A stretch of DNA of 64,000 nt from Leguminivora glycinivorella (Eukaryota; Arthropoda; Insecta; Lepidoptera; Tortricidae), in the NCBI RefSeq assembly GCF_023078275.1, contig NC_062972.1, forward strand, positions 16,199,691 to 16,263,690, in the 5' to 3' direction. The notes beneath the pieces were generated by a model. The model made no database searches, had not been told where the DNA came from, and saw only the letters and a program-made list of their open reading frames with translations. Positions 14,001-21,770 of the stretch are shown in pieces (within the stretch, counting starts at the first letter, position 1; each line of letters opens with the position of its first letter). Position numbers and translations under genes: made by a program.

Positions 14001-17000
14001 TACTGCTGAAAGTCATATAGAACATACTTCAACTTTAGGGCAAAATCTTAAATATACAGGAGAAGAAAAAATAGAATAAAATGTTATATCTAGAGTGCAT
14101 TGCTAACAACTGTAGTTACTTGAAAACGGTCAGTTTTTTAATTGACCTGCGTAATTTACTAGGTGGGTCAGAGTGTATATCAAAAACATCACTGAGTTCA
14201 TTGGCAATTTGACAAAATCTGCTCATTGGCGAATTCCTACCCAGCACAGAACTCCTGGCTGGTGGGCACAGTGGTGTTATAGGATTGCGTGGGATTCTAG
14301 ATGGGGCTCGAAATCGAAGGAGACCTAATAACTGAGGGCAATCTATCTTGTGTTGTAGAATTTTATATAGAAATAATGCGTCTAGAATTCGTCTACGAGT
14401 CTGAAGAGAATCCATTCCAAAATACCGCAATTTCCGTATGTACGATGTTCTTCTGCTGGCAACTCCCGCGACGCGCTCATGGAATGCCAAATGTCGAACA
14501 AAGCGTTTTTGCACTCGTTCTAGTCTCAGAGAGTGAGATGCATAGTGAGGTCGCCAGACAACACTGCAATATTCCAATATACTCCGCACCAGGCTGTTAT
14601 ATAACAAAAGTTTAGTTTTACTACACTTAAAAGGTTTACAAGTTCTTAAAATAAAACCTAACATTTTTGATGCTCTTTTAACGGTATTCTCTAGATGCGG
14701 TAGAAAAGTAATTTTTTTGTCGAACAATACTTCTAATGGTACATTTAATTTGTAGGTACGTAAAGAGAAGAAGTAATGTATCTACGTAATGTTGGTACTA
14801 ACTGGTTTCCTTATTGTTTGACTCTGCTTTTAGATTTTAAAAAAGTATTTCATGTTTTTTTCTCTTTTAATAGTAGGCACCTATAAAAAAAATTAAAAAA
14901 CATAACTATTATTTTCAGGTGAATTTGATATGCGAGTGAAGTCATGTGCGGCGTCTGATGGTTCCGGGCACATTATACAGCTTTCAGATGAATACGGCTG
15001 CGTTCTGCGTCCGAAGATGATATCCAGGTAGGTACCTATTTACAGTGCTTGGTACACCAATCAATTGTTGCCTATTGATGAACCCAGTCATGGTCTGAGG
15101 GCTTAATGTGGTAAAAGATTACAAATTACGAGAATCTCTCTTTGTCACTCTCACTTTCCCTGTCATAATAGGTATGTACCTACTCGTAAGTGTCCGCATT
15201 TTGCTAGTGTTGATATTCGCGAGAAGGACCTCTGATTTTATTGGTGATAGCCGATAGTGATTTTCGTGTCTCAACGAGTGCTATAGCGCGACTCACGTAC
15301 AAATGTACAGCTGATTACAAGTTTACAAGTGTGTCGATTAACTTCAAACTTAGGTAAATCCATTCTGCTATAAGTTTGATTATCTTTCAGATTATATTAC
15401 ATTTTTTATACATTCAACCTTAAAGCAGAATGGATTTACCCATTTGAAGTTAAGCGTCACACGTATGAAATCATATAGGTTTTAAGTCCTTTTAGGGTCG
15501 GTACACGTTACTACGCTGCTCGATAGACCCTAATTACTACTATATGACCGTTTACCCCGTATAATCTAATTCACATTTTATTATAATTTCAGATTTTTAA
15601 AAGCAAAAGCAGCAGATGAGCGAGCGACGGTGATCACATACGCCTTCTTCCACGCCTTCAAGTTCCCAGACGCCCTGAGCGTGCATATTCGGTGCAAAGT
15701 GGAGATCTGCAGGCACGGTTGCTTGGACCATTGTCAGCTCGCCGGCGTGGCTCCGCAGAGACACGGGGCTTTGGACAGAAAGGATGATCGGACTCATCGA
15801 GACCACAATGAAATCAAGTAAGTTGACTAACTTTTTCTAAAACACACGTGGAACTGATTTGGCAGTAAAGTAAGGGTCTATTTATTCTATTCAACACTGG
15901 GTCAAAAAAAACATTATTAATTTATTTTTGACAGAAACTATTTGATATAACTACTAACTTAAAATATTACTTCGTTATCGCGGCGATCCCCAAATTCCCA
16001 AAATAAGCCTAGGTCTCCAATGACAGAGCATGCCACTTAGTAGCTTGATCCATGTGGTTATCACGACAGCTTCACGATGAGTTTTAAACTTAAAAGGAGG
16101 ATTCGGCCCCTACGCATGTCTACTTTGCTGAAAAATAAATAATTTTGAATTTTGAATTTTGATTTTTTTTTTGATGATGCCTTAACTCTACTCGTCCAAC
16201 GATATTTAGGATGACCCTTAGGAAGGGGTCCAGTTAGTCGACCCATGTAAGCCATCTTGAAAATAGTGGGATTGTTTTGCAGTATCCGAATTGAAAGTAG
16301 GTATCTCTGATGAAAGAAAGTAAAAATCTAATAAAAAAAAACACTTTTTTCAGCGATTCATCAGCCGAAGAAGTAGCAGAATCCAGCATCATCGAAGAAA
16401 CCCGTCTACCACTGGAGGAAGCGTTCGGTGACGAGGTGTCAGGCGACGCGGTGCCAGCGCCCGCGCCGCTGCCGCAGCGCGCACCCGCGCCTGTAGTCGA
16501 GGAGTCGGACCACATGTCGGCTGTTGAAGAGCTGGTGGAGGCTCTGGCTAGACCATTCACTGTAAGTAACAGGATAGAAGAAACCCTTCTACCAGTGGAG
16601 GAAGAGTTCGGTGATGAAGTCTCAGGCGATGCGGTACCAGCACCGGCGCCGCTGCCTCAGCGCGCGCCCGCGCCTGTCGTCGAGGAGTCGCTGTTGAGGA
16701 GCTGGTGGAAGTTCTGGCTAGACCATTAACTGTCAGTAACAGGATAGAAAACCTGTCACGTGGTGCCAGCGACGGCGCCGCTGCCTCAGCGCGCGCCCGA
16801 GCCTGTCGTTGAGGAGTTGGACCACAGGACGGCTGTTGAAGAGCTGGTGGAGGCTCTGGCTAGACCATTCACTGTGAGTAGCTGTAACAACCCCGGACTG
16901 AGATCATGTGTACTACGTCCAGACCCAAGCATGTCCTTAAACTACGTCCATAATAGAGGTATGGGAATATTGAATGTCTTTTCCAGATTTCAAGGAAAAT

Positions 17001-18601
17001 CTGGAGTGTTAGGGTCGGTAATGCGCATGTTGAGTTGAGAGCAAGTCCATAGCCTACATAGACTAGTTACTATCAGGCGGGCCGTATGTTTTTTTGTCAC
17101 TGACTTAGAAAAAAAGCAGTGGACGGTCGGTAAAATTCTGAATCTCACTTGAACTCGAAATTGACAGTCCACCTTCCGGGTCAAGATCCTTTTGTCGGTG
17201 TAATATTGAACGACGCTCTTATTTCACTTACCTACATGTGTTTTTATGTATAACTGTTGCTAAAACCCACATCCCTCACATTCCAGGACCGTCCCAGCGA
17301 CCTCGACGAGCGCGAGCGTTTCCCGCACGGCCCGCGTACCTTCGGGTCCGACAAGCCGGTCTCGGACGCCGTGGTCCCGGCCAAGCCGCCCGGGCCCGCC
17401 GTGGCCGGCCCGCGCTCTCTCCGCAAGCGGAGAACAGTTCGAGAGGGAAGGTCGGCAGATGTTGGCGTTTCGGGCATCTATGAGGTCGTCTCGGAGGCGG
17501 ATTTGGCGTTTGGTCCGACGAGAGAACCGGTCACCGTGTTTAGCGGCAGGATTAGAGAAGAAGTAAGTAGTGTCATGATTCACATTTGCGACGTCATTTA
17601 AAAGACGTCTGTGAAATAAGGGATTGTTTGTTTTATGCAGTGACAGCTTTAAATGCTTTTAGCCGTTTAAAAATCAATTTTACCATCGTATAAATATGGT
17701 TCAAAAGTGGTTCAAAATCAGAAAACTACATGTTCGGAAATTACACATCCTTCTCTAAAAAATCATGCCTAATCGTTCTTACATTTAAATTTGAATTTGA
17801 ATAGTGTCACGGTAGCTTTTTATCGACAAAGTAGCTGTGGAACGTATTACACTCTAAAAAAAATTTGGTTGCTCCTATCAATATTTTGATAGTCATAGTC
17901 AAGCATCTTGATTCCATACGAGCCTGATAAGATCTTAGACAAATCGAATAAGGTAATTTTGATTGCTCTTACTTTTGCAACGTAACTGAATCGATTAAGA
18001 TCTTGTTCAATAATTCCATGAAAAATAATTATGTTAACTAAATTACCTTAGTAAGTTCAACTAAGGATTGAATCAACCTATGTTACATAGTTATGCCTAA
18101 CAAGTTCATAATTGATTCAAGGTGTACAATGGTTAGGAATAACAAAACACCTAAGTTATTAGTTCAATCATACATTCCCTTGTTGTTTTTATTAATCAGC
18201 TTTATTTGAATTATATAAGATCGTAATTGTAGTAATTAACTTAACGTCAACTAAGAGAAAACTGCTCTTTGTTGGTCTTCATTTTTAGAGTGTACAGAAA
18301 ACTTAACATACTTAAGAGAAACACAATACGGTTACAATTACGGTTATTTTATAGAGCACATTTTGTTCAGGTGGTGTACGGCGTCTGCATGGGCGCAGTG
18401 AGCTTCGGCGCGCTGTTCGCGTCGGCGGCGGGCGCGGCGGCGGGCGCGGCGCTGGCGGCGGCCGTGCTGCTGCAGCGCCTGCGCGCGCGCACCGCCGCCG
18501 CCCCGCCGCCGCACCCCGCGCCCGCTTCCCACTCCCTCGCCGCCTGGATGGCGCTGCGGCTGCTCGGGGAACAACACCCGCATCGCTCGCGTGACGGCTG
18601 A
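681..18601 (+). CDS. Gene A: ZP-domain membrane protein, 3' part (8 exons in window)
   Basis: Spliced gene whose coding exons are 681-779, 5631-5807, 6523-6645, 14919-15027, 15593-15817, 16354-16561, 17287-17562 and 18371-18601. All junctions are GT-AG and all phases join (1,1,1,1,2,2,0,0), giving about 481 residues plus a stop. Conserved cysteines of a ZP module are visible in order (DPRCVY, KCGT, RCEW, DCWM, KSCA, GCVLR, then RCKVEICRHGCLDHC). A Pro/Ala/Glu-rich linker follows, then a dibasic furin-like site RKRR in the 17.3-kb exon, and an Ala/Gly-rich hydrophobic segment in the last exon. Known of the family: such proteins are cleaved and polymerise in apical extracellular matrix and cuticle. 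The signal peptide and the N-terminal ZP residues are missing, so the gene starts left of the window. It is paralogous to gene B at 31309-49916. Exact orthology is unknown. Confidence 0.88.
1393..1590. repeat. Interspersed inverted-repeat element
   Basis: GCACAAACGCTCAC near 1432 is matched by GTGAGCGTTTGTGC near 1553. Between them is GTCTGGCTCTGTCGCGCCAA. Related pieces occur at about 50817-50875 and, inverted, at 53455-53500. A dispersed non-coding repeat family. Confidence 0.55.
1626..1900 (-). mobile_element. Probable non-LTR retrotransposon 3' fragment with TAATC tail
   Basis: On the minus strand the sequence runs into GAAATAAAGAAA followed by repeated TAATC units (1627-1651), the usual tail form of several insect non-LTR elements. 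No reverse transcriptase residues remain, so family assignment is not possible. Confidence 0.35.
2308..3030. repeat. Region bounded by inverted AGACCGTCTA motifs
   Basis: GGAAGACCGTCTACCC and GAAAGACCGTCTACTG occur in tandem at 2313-2344. The inverse, TAGACGGTCTTTCCG, lies at 3006-3020. Further partial copies are GTCGGAAAGACCGGC near 2676 and GACGGTCTTGCC near 2848. This fits a non-autonomous element with TIRs and subterminal repeats. No reading frame. Confidence 0.4.
5631..5807 (+). CDS. Gene A exon b (ZP domain)
   Basis: The acceptor is TATATTTCAG and the donor AGAG/GTAACT. It encodes a segment containing FYENTVVVQYDKDLLEVWDE and LRCEWFNDYEK. This aligns closely with FENVIVIQYDPQVQEVWDQ and LRCTWHDQYEK in gene B. 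GC content and codon use stand out from the surrounding AT-rich intron. Confidence 0.92.
5808..6522 (+). other. Gene A intron (0.7 kb)
   Basis: AT-rich. Contains three spaced copies of a GACAAAGCCTG-type motif at about 6190, 6236 and 6279 (the last GACGAAGCCTG). Nothing else recognised. Confidence 0.5.
6523..6645 (+). CDS. Gene A exon c (ZP domain, GDNVDCWM segment)
   Basis: The acceptor is AATAATTGCAG and the donor CGAG/GTAAAT. It encodes GDNVDCWMEIQAGKGPWAPP and a following beta-rich stretch ending AINDYR. Gene B has GDNVGCWMQIQVGKGPWASE at the same place. Three decayed copies of the 3' part of this exon lie downstream at 6882-7180. Confidence 0.93.
6686..6872. mobile_element. MITE, 187 bp, about 30-bp TIRs
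   Basis: The left end GGCTGGTTTTAATGTTACGC is mirrored by the right end, reverse complement GGCTGGTTTAATGTAACGC. The arms continue imperfectly for about 30 bp. The interior is GC-rich without a reading frame. It sits between exon c and the first decayed copy of exon c. No clear target duplication. Confidence 0.7.
6882..6955 (+). pseudogene. Decayed copy 1 of gene A exon c
   Basis: GTCTCCGACATCGTGCCTCT through ATTAACGACTACTGAAGTT matches the 3' part of exon c (6579-6652), including the former donor region. The codon after the Tyr is now TGA and the donor GT is shifted/lost (GAAGTTAAT instead of GAGGTAAAT). No acceptor precedes it, so it cannot serve as an exon. Confidence 0.8.
7003..7080 (+). 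pseudogene. Decayed copy 2 of gene A exon c
   Basis: GTCTCCGGCATTGTGCCTCT through ATCAACAACTACAGATGTAAT matches the same part of exon c. The end ACAGATGTAA differs from CCGAGGTAAA at the donor. Spacing from copy 1 is 121 bp. The shared downstream string AAAACATGTTGATA after copies 1 and 2 shows that the duplicated unit included intron sequence. Confidence 0.8.
7112..7180 (+). pseudogene. Decayed copy 3 of gene A exon c
   Basis: GTTCCCGGCATCGTGCCTCA, then a deletion, then GAGTATCGAGGCAAATCTTTT matching the exon c donor region CTACCGAGGTAAATCTTTT. The donor GT has become GC. The most rearranged of the three copies. Confidence 0.7.
7400..7535. mobile_element. MITE with perfect 42-bp inverted arms
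   Basis: The left arm 7400-7441 begins ATAATTGAGGAGTGTCTTTT; the right arm 7494-7535 is its exact reverse complement. The spacer is about 52 bp. The identity of the arms suggests recent insertion or arm homogenisation. Confidence 0.8.
7812..8080 (+). mobile_element. tRNA-derived SINE (family 1), near full length
   Basis: The head has a polymerase III A box (TGGCGCAGTCGG, 7823-7834) and B box (GGTTCGAATCC, 7867-7877). The body includes GTGATGAGCACAGATATTTG, and it ends in a (ATTT)n tail at 8050-8080. A second copy is inverted at 54641-54896 and a deleted one lies at 25141-25235. It is not a functional tRNA: no acceptor stem closes. Confidence 0.85.
8950..9126. mobile_element. MITE with GTACAGTCAGCA termini
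   Basis: GTACAGTCAGCA (8950-8961) and TGCTGACTGTAC (9115-9126) are perfect inverted termini 177 bp apart. No coding capacity. The terminus resembles GCGGACTGTAC at 13526-13536. Confidence 0.65.
9895..9975 (+). repeat. Fragment of a lepidopteran dispersed repeat
   Basis: Contains GGCCTAGGCAGCCTTCGGGT and GGTTGGAAGGTCAGATGG, a string I recognise from memory as common in moth genomes. Boundaries uncertain. Confidence 0.3.
10204..10437 (+). repeat. Lepidopteran dispersed repeat (GAGTTCCGTACTC...CGCACTT)
   Basis: Starts GAGTTCCGTACTCAAAACGG, passes CGTCCGTCCGTCATCAGGCT, and ends CCTTCGTGCGCGAGTCCAAC. This is a short non-coding repeat recalled as very abundant in Lepidoptera. A related end (GACGCGCTCTTGGCCGGTTT) occurs near 45790-45810. 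Confidence 0.55.
12105..12398 (+). repeat. Dispersed repeat, copy 1 (inverted copy at 26.1 kb)
   Basis: Runs from GTATAGACGGATAAAGTCTA to GACAGTAACTCTCTATAATA and matches the reverse complement of 26085-26375 over nearly its full length. Both copies keep a roughly 60-codon reading frame with the shared peptide LRIWAKLSKLRFKS. No protein family was recognised, and TE origin is likely. Confidence 0.75.
13284..13536. repeat. Two tandem units of about 120 bp
   Basis: Unit 1 (13284-13399) and unit 2 (13400-13528) both contain GATATAATAATTTGACTTTG, TGACCGCGAGCTGTAT, TTAGAAAAGTTAT, GGATGTCAGATACTTTTGGT and CATCCGCTACTTTTGA. The right end GCGGACTGTAC resembles the MITE terminus at 8950, so this is probably an internally duplicated MITE. 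Confidence 0.75.
13831..14730 (-). mobile_element. 5'-truncated non-LTR retrotransposon (antisense in gene A intron)
   Basis: The minus-strand frame 14727-14116 encodes 203 residues typical of the region C-terminal to reverse transcriptase in jockey-like elements (LLLYNSLVRSILEYCSVVW, then LERVQKRFVRHLAF). The 3' UTR follows to a poly(A) run (13831-13842 read as T on plus), with AATAAA just before it. The reverse transcriptase catalytic part is missing, so it is dead on arrival. No target duplication was identified. Confidence 0.85.
14919..15027 (+). CDS. Gene A exon d (ZP domain)
   Basis: The acceptor is ATTATTTTCAG and the donor CCAG/GTAGGT, with phase 2 at the exit. It encodes EFDMRVKSCAASDG and EYGCVLRPKMIS, matching KFDMLVRDCVAHDG and RRGCVTRPKLMS of gene B. 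It follows an 8.3-kb intron packed with repeats. Confidence 0.92.
15028..15592 (+). other. Gene A intron (0.57 kb) with a MITE
   Basis: A MITE at 15340-15451; the rest shows nothing recognised. Confidence 0.5.
15340..15451. mobile_element. MITE, 112 bp
   Basis: AACTTCAAACTTAGGTAAAT with CCATTCTGCT at the left is mirrored at the right by AGCAGAATGGATTTACCCAT and TTGAAGTT. The arms are about 30 bp with few mismatches. No coding content. Confidence 0.7.
15593..15817 (+). CDS. Gene A exon e (end of ZP domain)
   Basis: The acceptor is TATAATTTCAG and the donor ATCAA/GTAAGT. It encodes VITYAFFHAFKFPDALSVHI and RCKVEICRHGCLDHC, the four-cysteine cluster ending the ZP module. Gene B has FQAFKFPDSMEVHFQC and ICRYRCPEQC here. 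After the module the residues become polar and basic. Confidence 0.92.
15818..16353 (+). other. Gene A intron (0.54 kb)
   Basis: Contains a TGAATTTTGAATTTTGATTT run at 16143-16162 after GAAAAATAAATAA, a tail form common in insect non-LTR elements. A minus-strand patch at 16195-16255 reads MGRLTGPLPKGHPKYRW, which I do not recognise. Confidence 0.4.
16354..16561 (+). CDS. Gene A exon f (acidic Pro/Ala linker)
   Basis: The acceptor is ACTTTTTTCAG and the donor TTCACT/GTAAGT. It starts by completing a split Asn codon and ends in phase 0. It encodes a Glu-rich, Pro/Ala-rich low-complexity linker (EEVAESSIIEETRLPLEEAF, then VPAPAPLPQRAPAPVVEE). The segment has no counterpart in gene B. The 3' part of the exon with its donor is repeated twice in the next intron (16571-16880). 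Confidence 0.85.
16571..16740 (+). pseudogene. Tandem duplicate 2 of gene A exon f plus donor
   Basis: Matches 16388-16570 closely, from ATAGAAGAAACCC to the donor (GTCAGTAACAGGATAG). A 13-base deletion after GAGGAGTCG shifts the frame. The real exon's frame stays open through the intact part and stops at 16727-16729. The copy has no acceptor. Confidence 0.88.
16741..16880 (+). pseudogene. Tandem duplicate 3 of gene A exon f plus donor
   Basis: Begins AGGATAGAAAACCTG, lacks about 30 bases of the 5' part, then matches GCGCCGCTGCCTCAGCGCGC to GCTCTGGCTAGACCATTCAC. It keeps an intact donor ACT/GTGAGT. No acceptor is visible in front, so independent inclusion is unlikely, but the donor could compete with the real one. 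Confidence 0.85.
17287..17562 (+). CDS. Gene A exon g (furin-like site)
   Basis: The acceptor is CACATTCCAG and the donor GAAGAA/GTAAGT. It is phase 0 at both ends, 92 codons. It encodes a basic stretch SLRKRRTVRE, a good furin-type cleavage site as usual between the ZP domain and the membrane anchor, then GIYEVVSEADLAF, which resembles VIRVVSAGDLNL of gene B. The first half is strongly GC-rich. Confidence 0.88.
17563..18370 (+). other. Gene A last intron, mostly a MITE-like element
   Basis: Positions 17847-18294 form an element with matching inverted ends. The rest is AT-rich with nothing recognised. Confidence 0.5.
17847..18294. mobile_element. MITE-like element, about 448 bp
   Basis: TTACACTCTAAAAAAAATTT at the left pairs with TTTTTAGAGTGTA at the right (13-bp perfect). 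The interior is AT-rich without a long reading frame. It lies wholly within the last intron of gene A, close to the acceptor. Confidence 0.5.
18371..18601 (+). CDS. Gene A last exon (transmembrane segment and tail, stop TGA)
   Basis: The acceptor is CATTTTGTTCAG. It encodes VVYGVCMGAVSFGALFASAA followed by an Ala/Gly-rich hydrophobic run and VLLQRLRAR, that is, a C-terminal membrane helix with a positively charged stop-transfer end. A short Pro/His-rich tail then runs to TGA at 18599-18601. The middle of the exon is almost pure GCG/GGC repeats. No convincing nearby AATAAA was seen; the first clear one is at 19786 inside repeat DNA. Confidence 0.87.
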   Translation: MVYGVCMGAVSFGALFASAAGAAAGAALAAAVLLQRLRARTAAAPPPHPAPASHSLAAWMALRLLGEQHPHRSRDG

Positions 18602-21600
18602 TCGTGGTCGACTACCCTATTTTATATTCTGTGACCTTTGATGCCGGACGATGAATTTGATAGACGTGCCCGATCGACGAGAGTCGGCGCGCCGAATCGT
18701 CCGACACGGTGTCACAAACTACATAGTGATCGGAGTTGCGAGGTCTACATGGCTGATTAATGCTCAGTCCGATAATGTTGTTGCGCAGTTGGCGAATGTT
18801 AAAGTTTGCATAGATGGCGCCATCGTAGCTTGTTCAAGTTTTGTTCTATGATCAAAAATTACGGAAAAAGACATTTCTAGAGATAAGTCGAGTTCTGATG
18901 GTCATCTATTATAAATACTTCGACCGGCCAGCCCTATTCTAATCGGTGCTACTCGAAGTTTAAACCTTCCGAAGGCGATGTATATCGATTCGATTAGCCA
19001 AACGACGACTATTACTACTGTCGATTCGGTGCCAAATGGTGATGTTATTATTCCACCACGACCCTTGGTTGACGCGGCACGTCTATAAGTTGTATCGAAA
19101 TGGAGTCGTCCAAAGCAAAATGCGAAACTATAAAATCGCCAGTGGTATTATTTTAATAATGCATTTTATAAAGTACATTTTGGGTTCCTTTAAAAGATTG
19201 TTTCACCTGTGCTGAGTAATCCTACCCCAGGAAAAACAGTACAAAACAGTAATACTTAAGTCATTTATTTATGTTCTTAACTAATATAGTCAATAATACT
19301 TACAAAGTTTACTTAATTCCTAATCGTCTTACCTGAAAAGCAGAATGACTCTGGTTTACATACATTTTGCTTTGGATGACTAAAATAGTACTATCAATCC
19401 TTTGCTTAGTGTTATTCTTATGCACATAACAAGACTTAACAATAAGTGATGGATGAAATAGTAATTTATTTTTATTTACAAATCATGGTGCATTTATAAC
19501 TATTTATTTTTGTTGCATAATTGTATTATATTGTAGATATAGTAATCTTGACTGCATTGATACTTTTGCTTCAATGTTATAGATACGAGTAGCTCAAATG
19601 ATAATAATCAGATTAATATAACTTATTCTGTTAAATCATTAGTAAGTACGTACCTACATCCATTTCAAAAAGTAGTAGGTAATTGTATTTTCCCCTCACT
19701 AGCTCGGAAACACGTGTTTTGTCCTTTAATACCAGCGGGTAAAAACGCATTTTATCCACTAGTGGGTAAAGCAATTTGACCTTGAATAAAGTCAAATTAA
19801 CTGCTTTAAAATTGATAAAAGTATGTGAATCTAGTAATACAGATGATTTACCACCTGTAGAACTACTGGAACCACTGATAAACGCATTTTTTGCGTTGTA
19901 GTTTCCTCGCTATAGTGAGGCGAAAAGTTTTGTGTTACACTCGGGTGCAAATGTATTTTACTTCTCGTGTATTAAAAAACTCGCAAGTTCAGGATTCTAT
20001 TCTCGAACCACTCGCTTCGCTCGTGGTTCTACTATAGAATCCTTTCACTTGCTCGTTTTTCAATTCCACACTCGGCGTTAAAATACAACTTTGCCCCCTT
20101 GTATAACAAATAACTATTATTTTTATATCCATTGTGTTTCTACATATTTTATTATAAGGTCTAAATATATTTGTTATTTTTACAAGTTACAAGTATATTA
20201 AAATAATATGGTTAAAACCCGCGTGCTGAATGGTGCTAAGGCGTGCTACGGACGCCGTCCTATGAAACCTGATTGTATTCATTTTCACTGTTGTGAATAT
20301 TTTACGTTTTATACCAGTAAGTTTTGTACAGAGTTTGCCCCTTATTTATAATCATTACGAATTAAGTGTAAGGATATTTCCAGTCATGCCAATAGGTTAA
20401 GTTTAGTGTTTTAGATAAGTATTTATATGAAAATCTTTTAGATACTTAAATGAGCGAAATGCTGGTAAATGCTGAAATATTTATTTCTGGACTAATTAAA
20501 GAAAACTTAATACATTACAAATAACAACACTAATACTTACAACTATGTACCTACTAATAATGTAAACTTACCTATATTTTGATATTTTTTATCGAGAAAT
20601 CAAGTATCAAAGAGTCCTTGATGTGTCCAGACTTGAAAATTACAACTTTGTATAGTTACATTGTAACATAAAATATTCTTACGACGTCCTCGCATAAATT
20701 GAAAATCTGTCTATGCTTCTATGTTGTTAGATTATTTTAAAACGCTTAAGTACCTCTTAATAAGTTATATTTAGAATTTAAAATGTAAGACATGATAATA
20801 TTTGTGCTTATAATTTGGCCATCCACTTCTGAAAATGAAAAATACAAGCTTGCTTGTCGCGTTTATTTTAGTTACTAAGTAGTTGGCCACTTATAAGTCG
20901 TGAATATTTTTTTATAGGCAACTGTACTGTAAACATACTAGGTATATATGTAGTTAAAACACCAATGAATGTTGCATACTAAGTATACATTTTATTATTT
21001 AGTGGTTGGTTTTAAATCAAACGATTAGGATTTATAAAAATGATTCGAAAGAATCGTAACTTATCTTGCTCAATATTATTAAATTATATATTTTATCAAC
21101 ACTAATAGATACGTAAACACATAGCTATGAATAGATTTAATATTTAGTCAGTTAATACATAACCTTTTTAATGTGAAGTTAGCAGGTATGTTTATGAATT
21201 ACGGTTTAGCATTGGGAGATCAAACTAACATTCAAATGGGAAACAGTAAAATTAATAGTTATAACAGTCTGAAGGACGAAATAACTATGTTACAGAATCA
21301 TGTACCAATGTACCTATGTACATGTACTACCTATTTAACTTTGTAAAGTCCTGACTAACGAATAATTATGTTTCTTTATAATTGTCCAGATTATCGTAAT
21401 ATAAATTATTATCTTGAGACATTATTTTTTCAGCTTAATACCAAACAAACGTTTTAATGTTACAAAAGCTAAGTTAATACTGAAATAATCATATGTAGGG
21501 ACTAACTTATTCACAATATAATCAAAATATGGCGCTGTTCTCCCAGCTATGTACGTATATGCCACCCAAAAAAATGCATTTATATTACTTACTATAAACT

Positions 21601-21770
21601 TAAGTTACGTAGCGTTTTATGAGAAAATAGTTTCTCTGAGTGCAATTTATTTATATACCCATTTAATTTACAAGTTTGAATATTACACTATTCTCTACCA
21701 ATAAGTTTTTTCTTTAATGGGTTTGTGTTTCTCTTTCTTTTTATGTATTATGTTCTTGGGTCGTTCTTAA
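18602..21770. other. 3' flank of gene A and spacer
   Basis: 18602 to about 19150 is probably the 3' UTR of gene A. A dispersed repeat lies at 19690-20115. From 20120 to 21770 there is AT-rich DNA with no feature recognised. Confidence 0.45.
19690..20115 (+). repeat. Dispersed repeat ending TTTGCCCCCTTGTATAACAA
   Basis: Contains GAACCACTCGCTTCGCTCGT and ends with TACAACTTTGCCCCCTTGTA. A related element at 48125-48335 begins ACAAGGGGGCAAAGTTGTTG and ends TTGCCCCCTTGTAAAACAAA. Non-coding, family unnamed. Confidence 0.5.

Larger units (their letters stand above)
6646..14918 (+). other. Gene A intron (8.3 kb), repeat-rich
   Basis: Contains decayed exon-c copies, several MITEs, a SINE, a dispersed repeat shared with 26 kb, a tandem duplication at 13.3-13.5 kb and an antisense non-LTR fragment, each listed separately. 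The stretches 9130-9880, 10440-12100 and 12500-13270 show nothing recognisable. Confidence 0.5.
16562..17286 (+). other. Gene A intron carrying exon-f duplications
   Basis: The first 320 bases are two tandem, damaged copies of exon f with its donor (listed separately). From 16880 to 17286 no repeat or exon was recognised. Confidence 0.6.

Noticed and set aside
15630..15821. Alternative frames over the ZP exons (for example 15630-15821 +, 18344-18583 -)
   Set aside because: They are shadows of the supported ZP exons and do not match the ZP paralogue.
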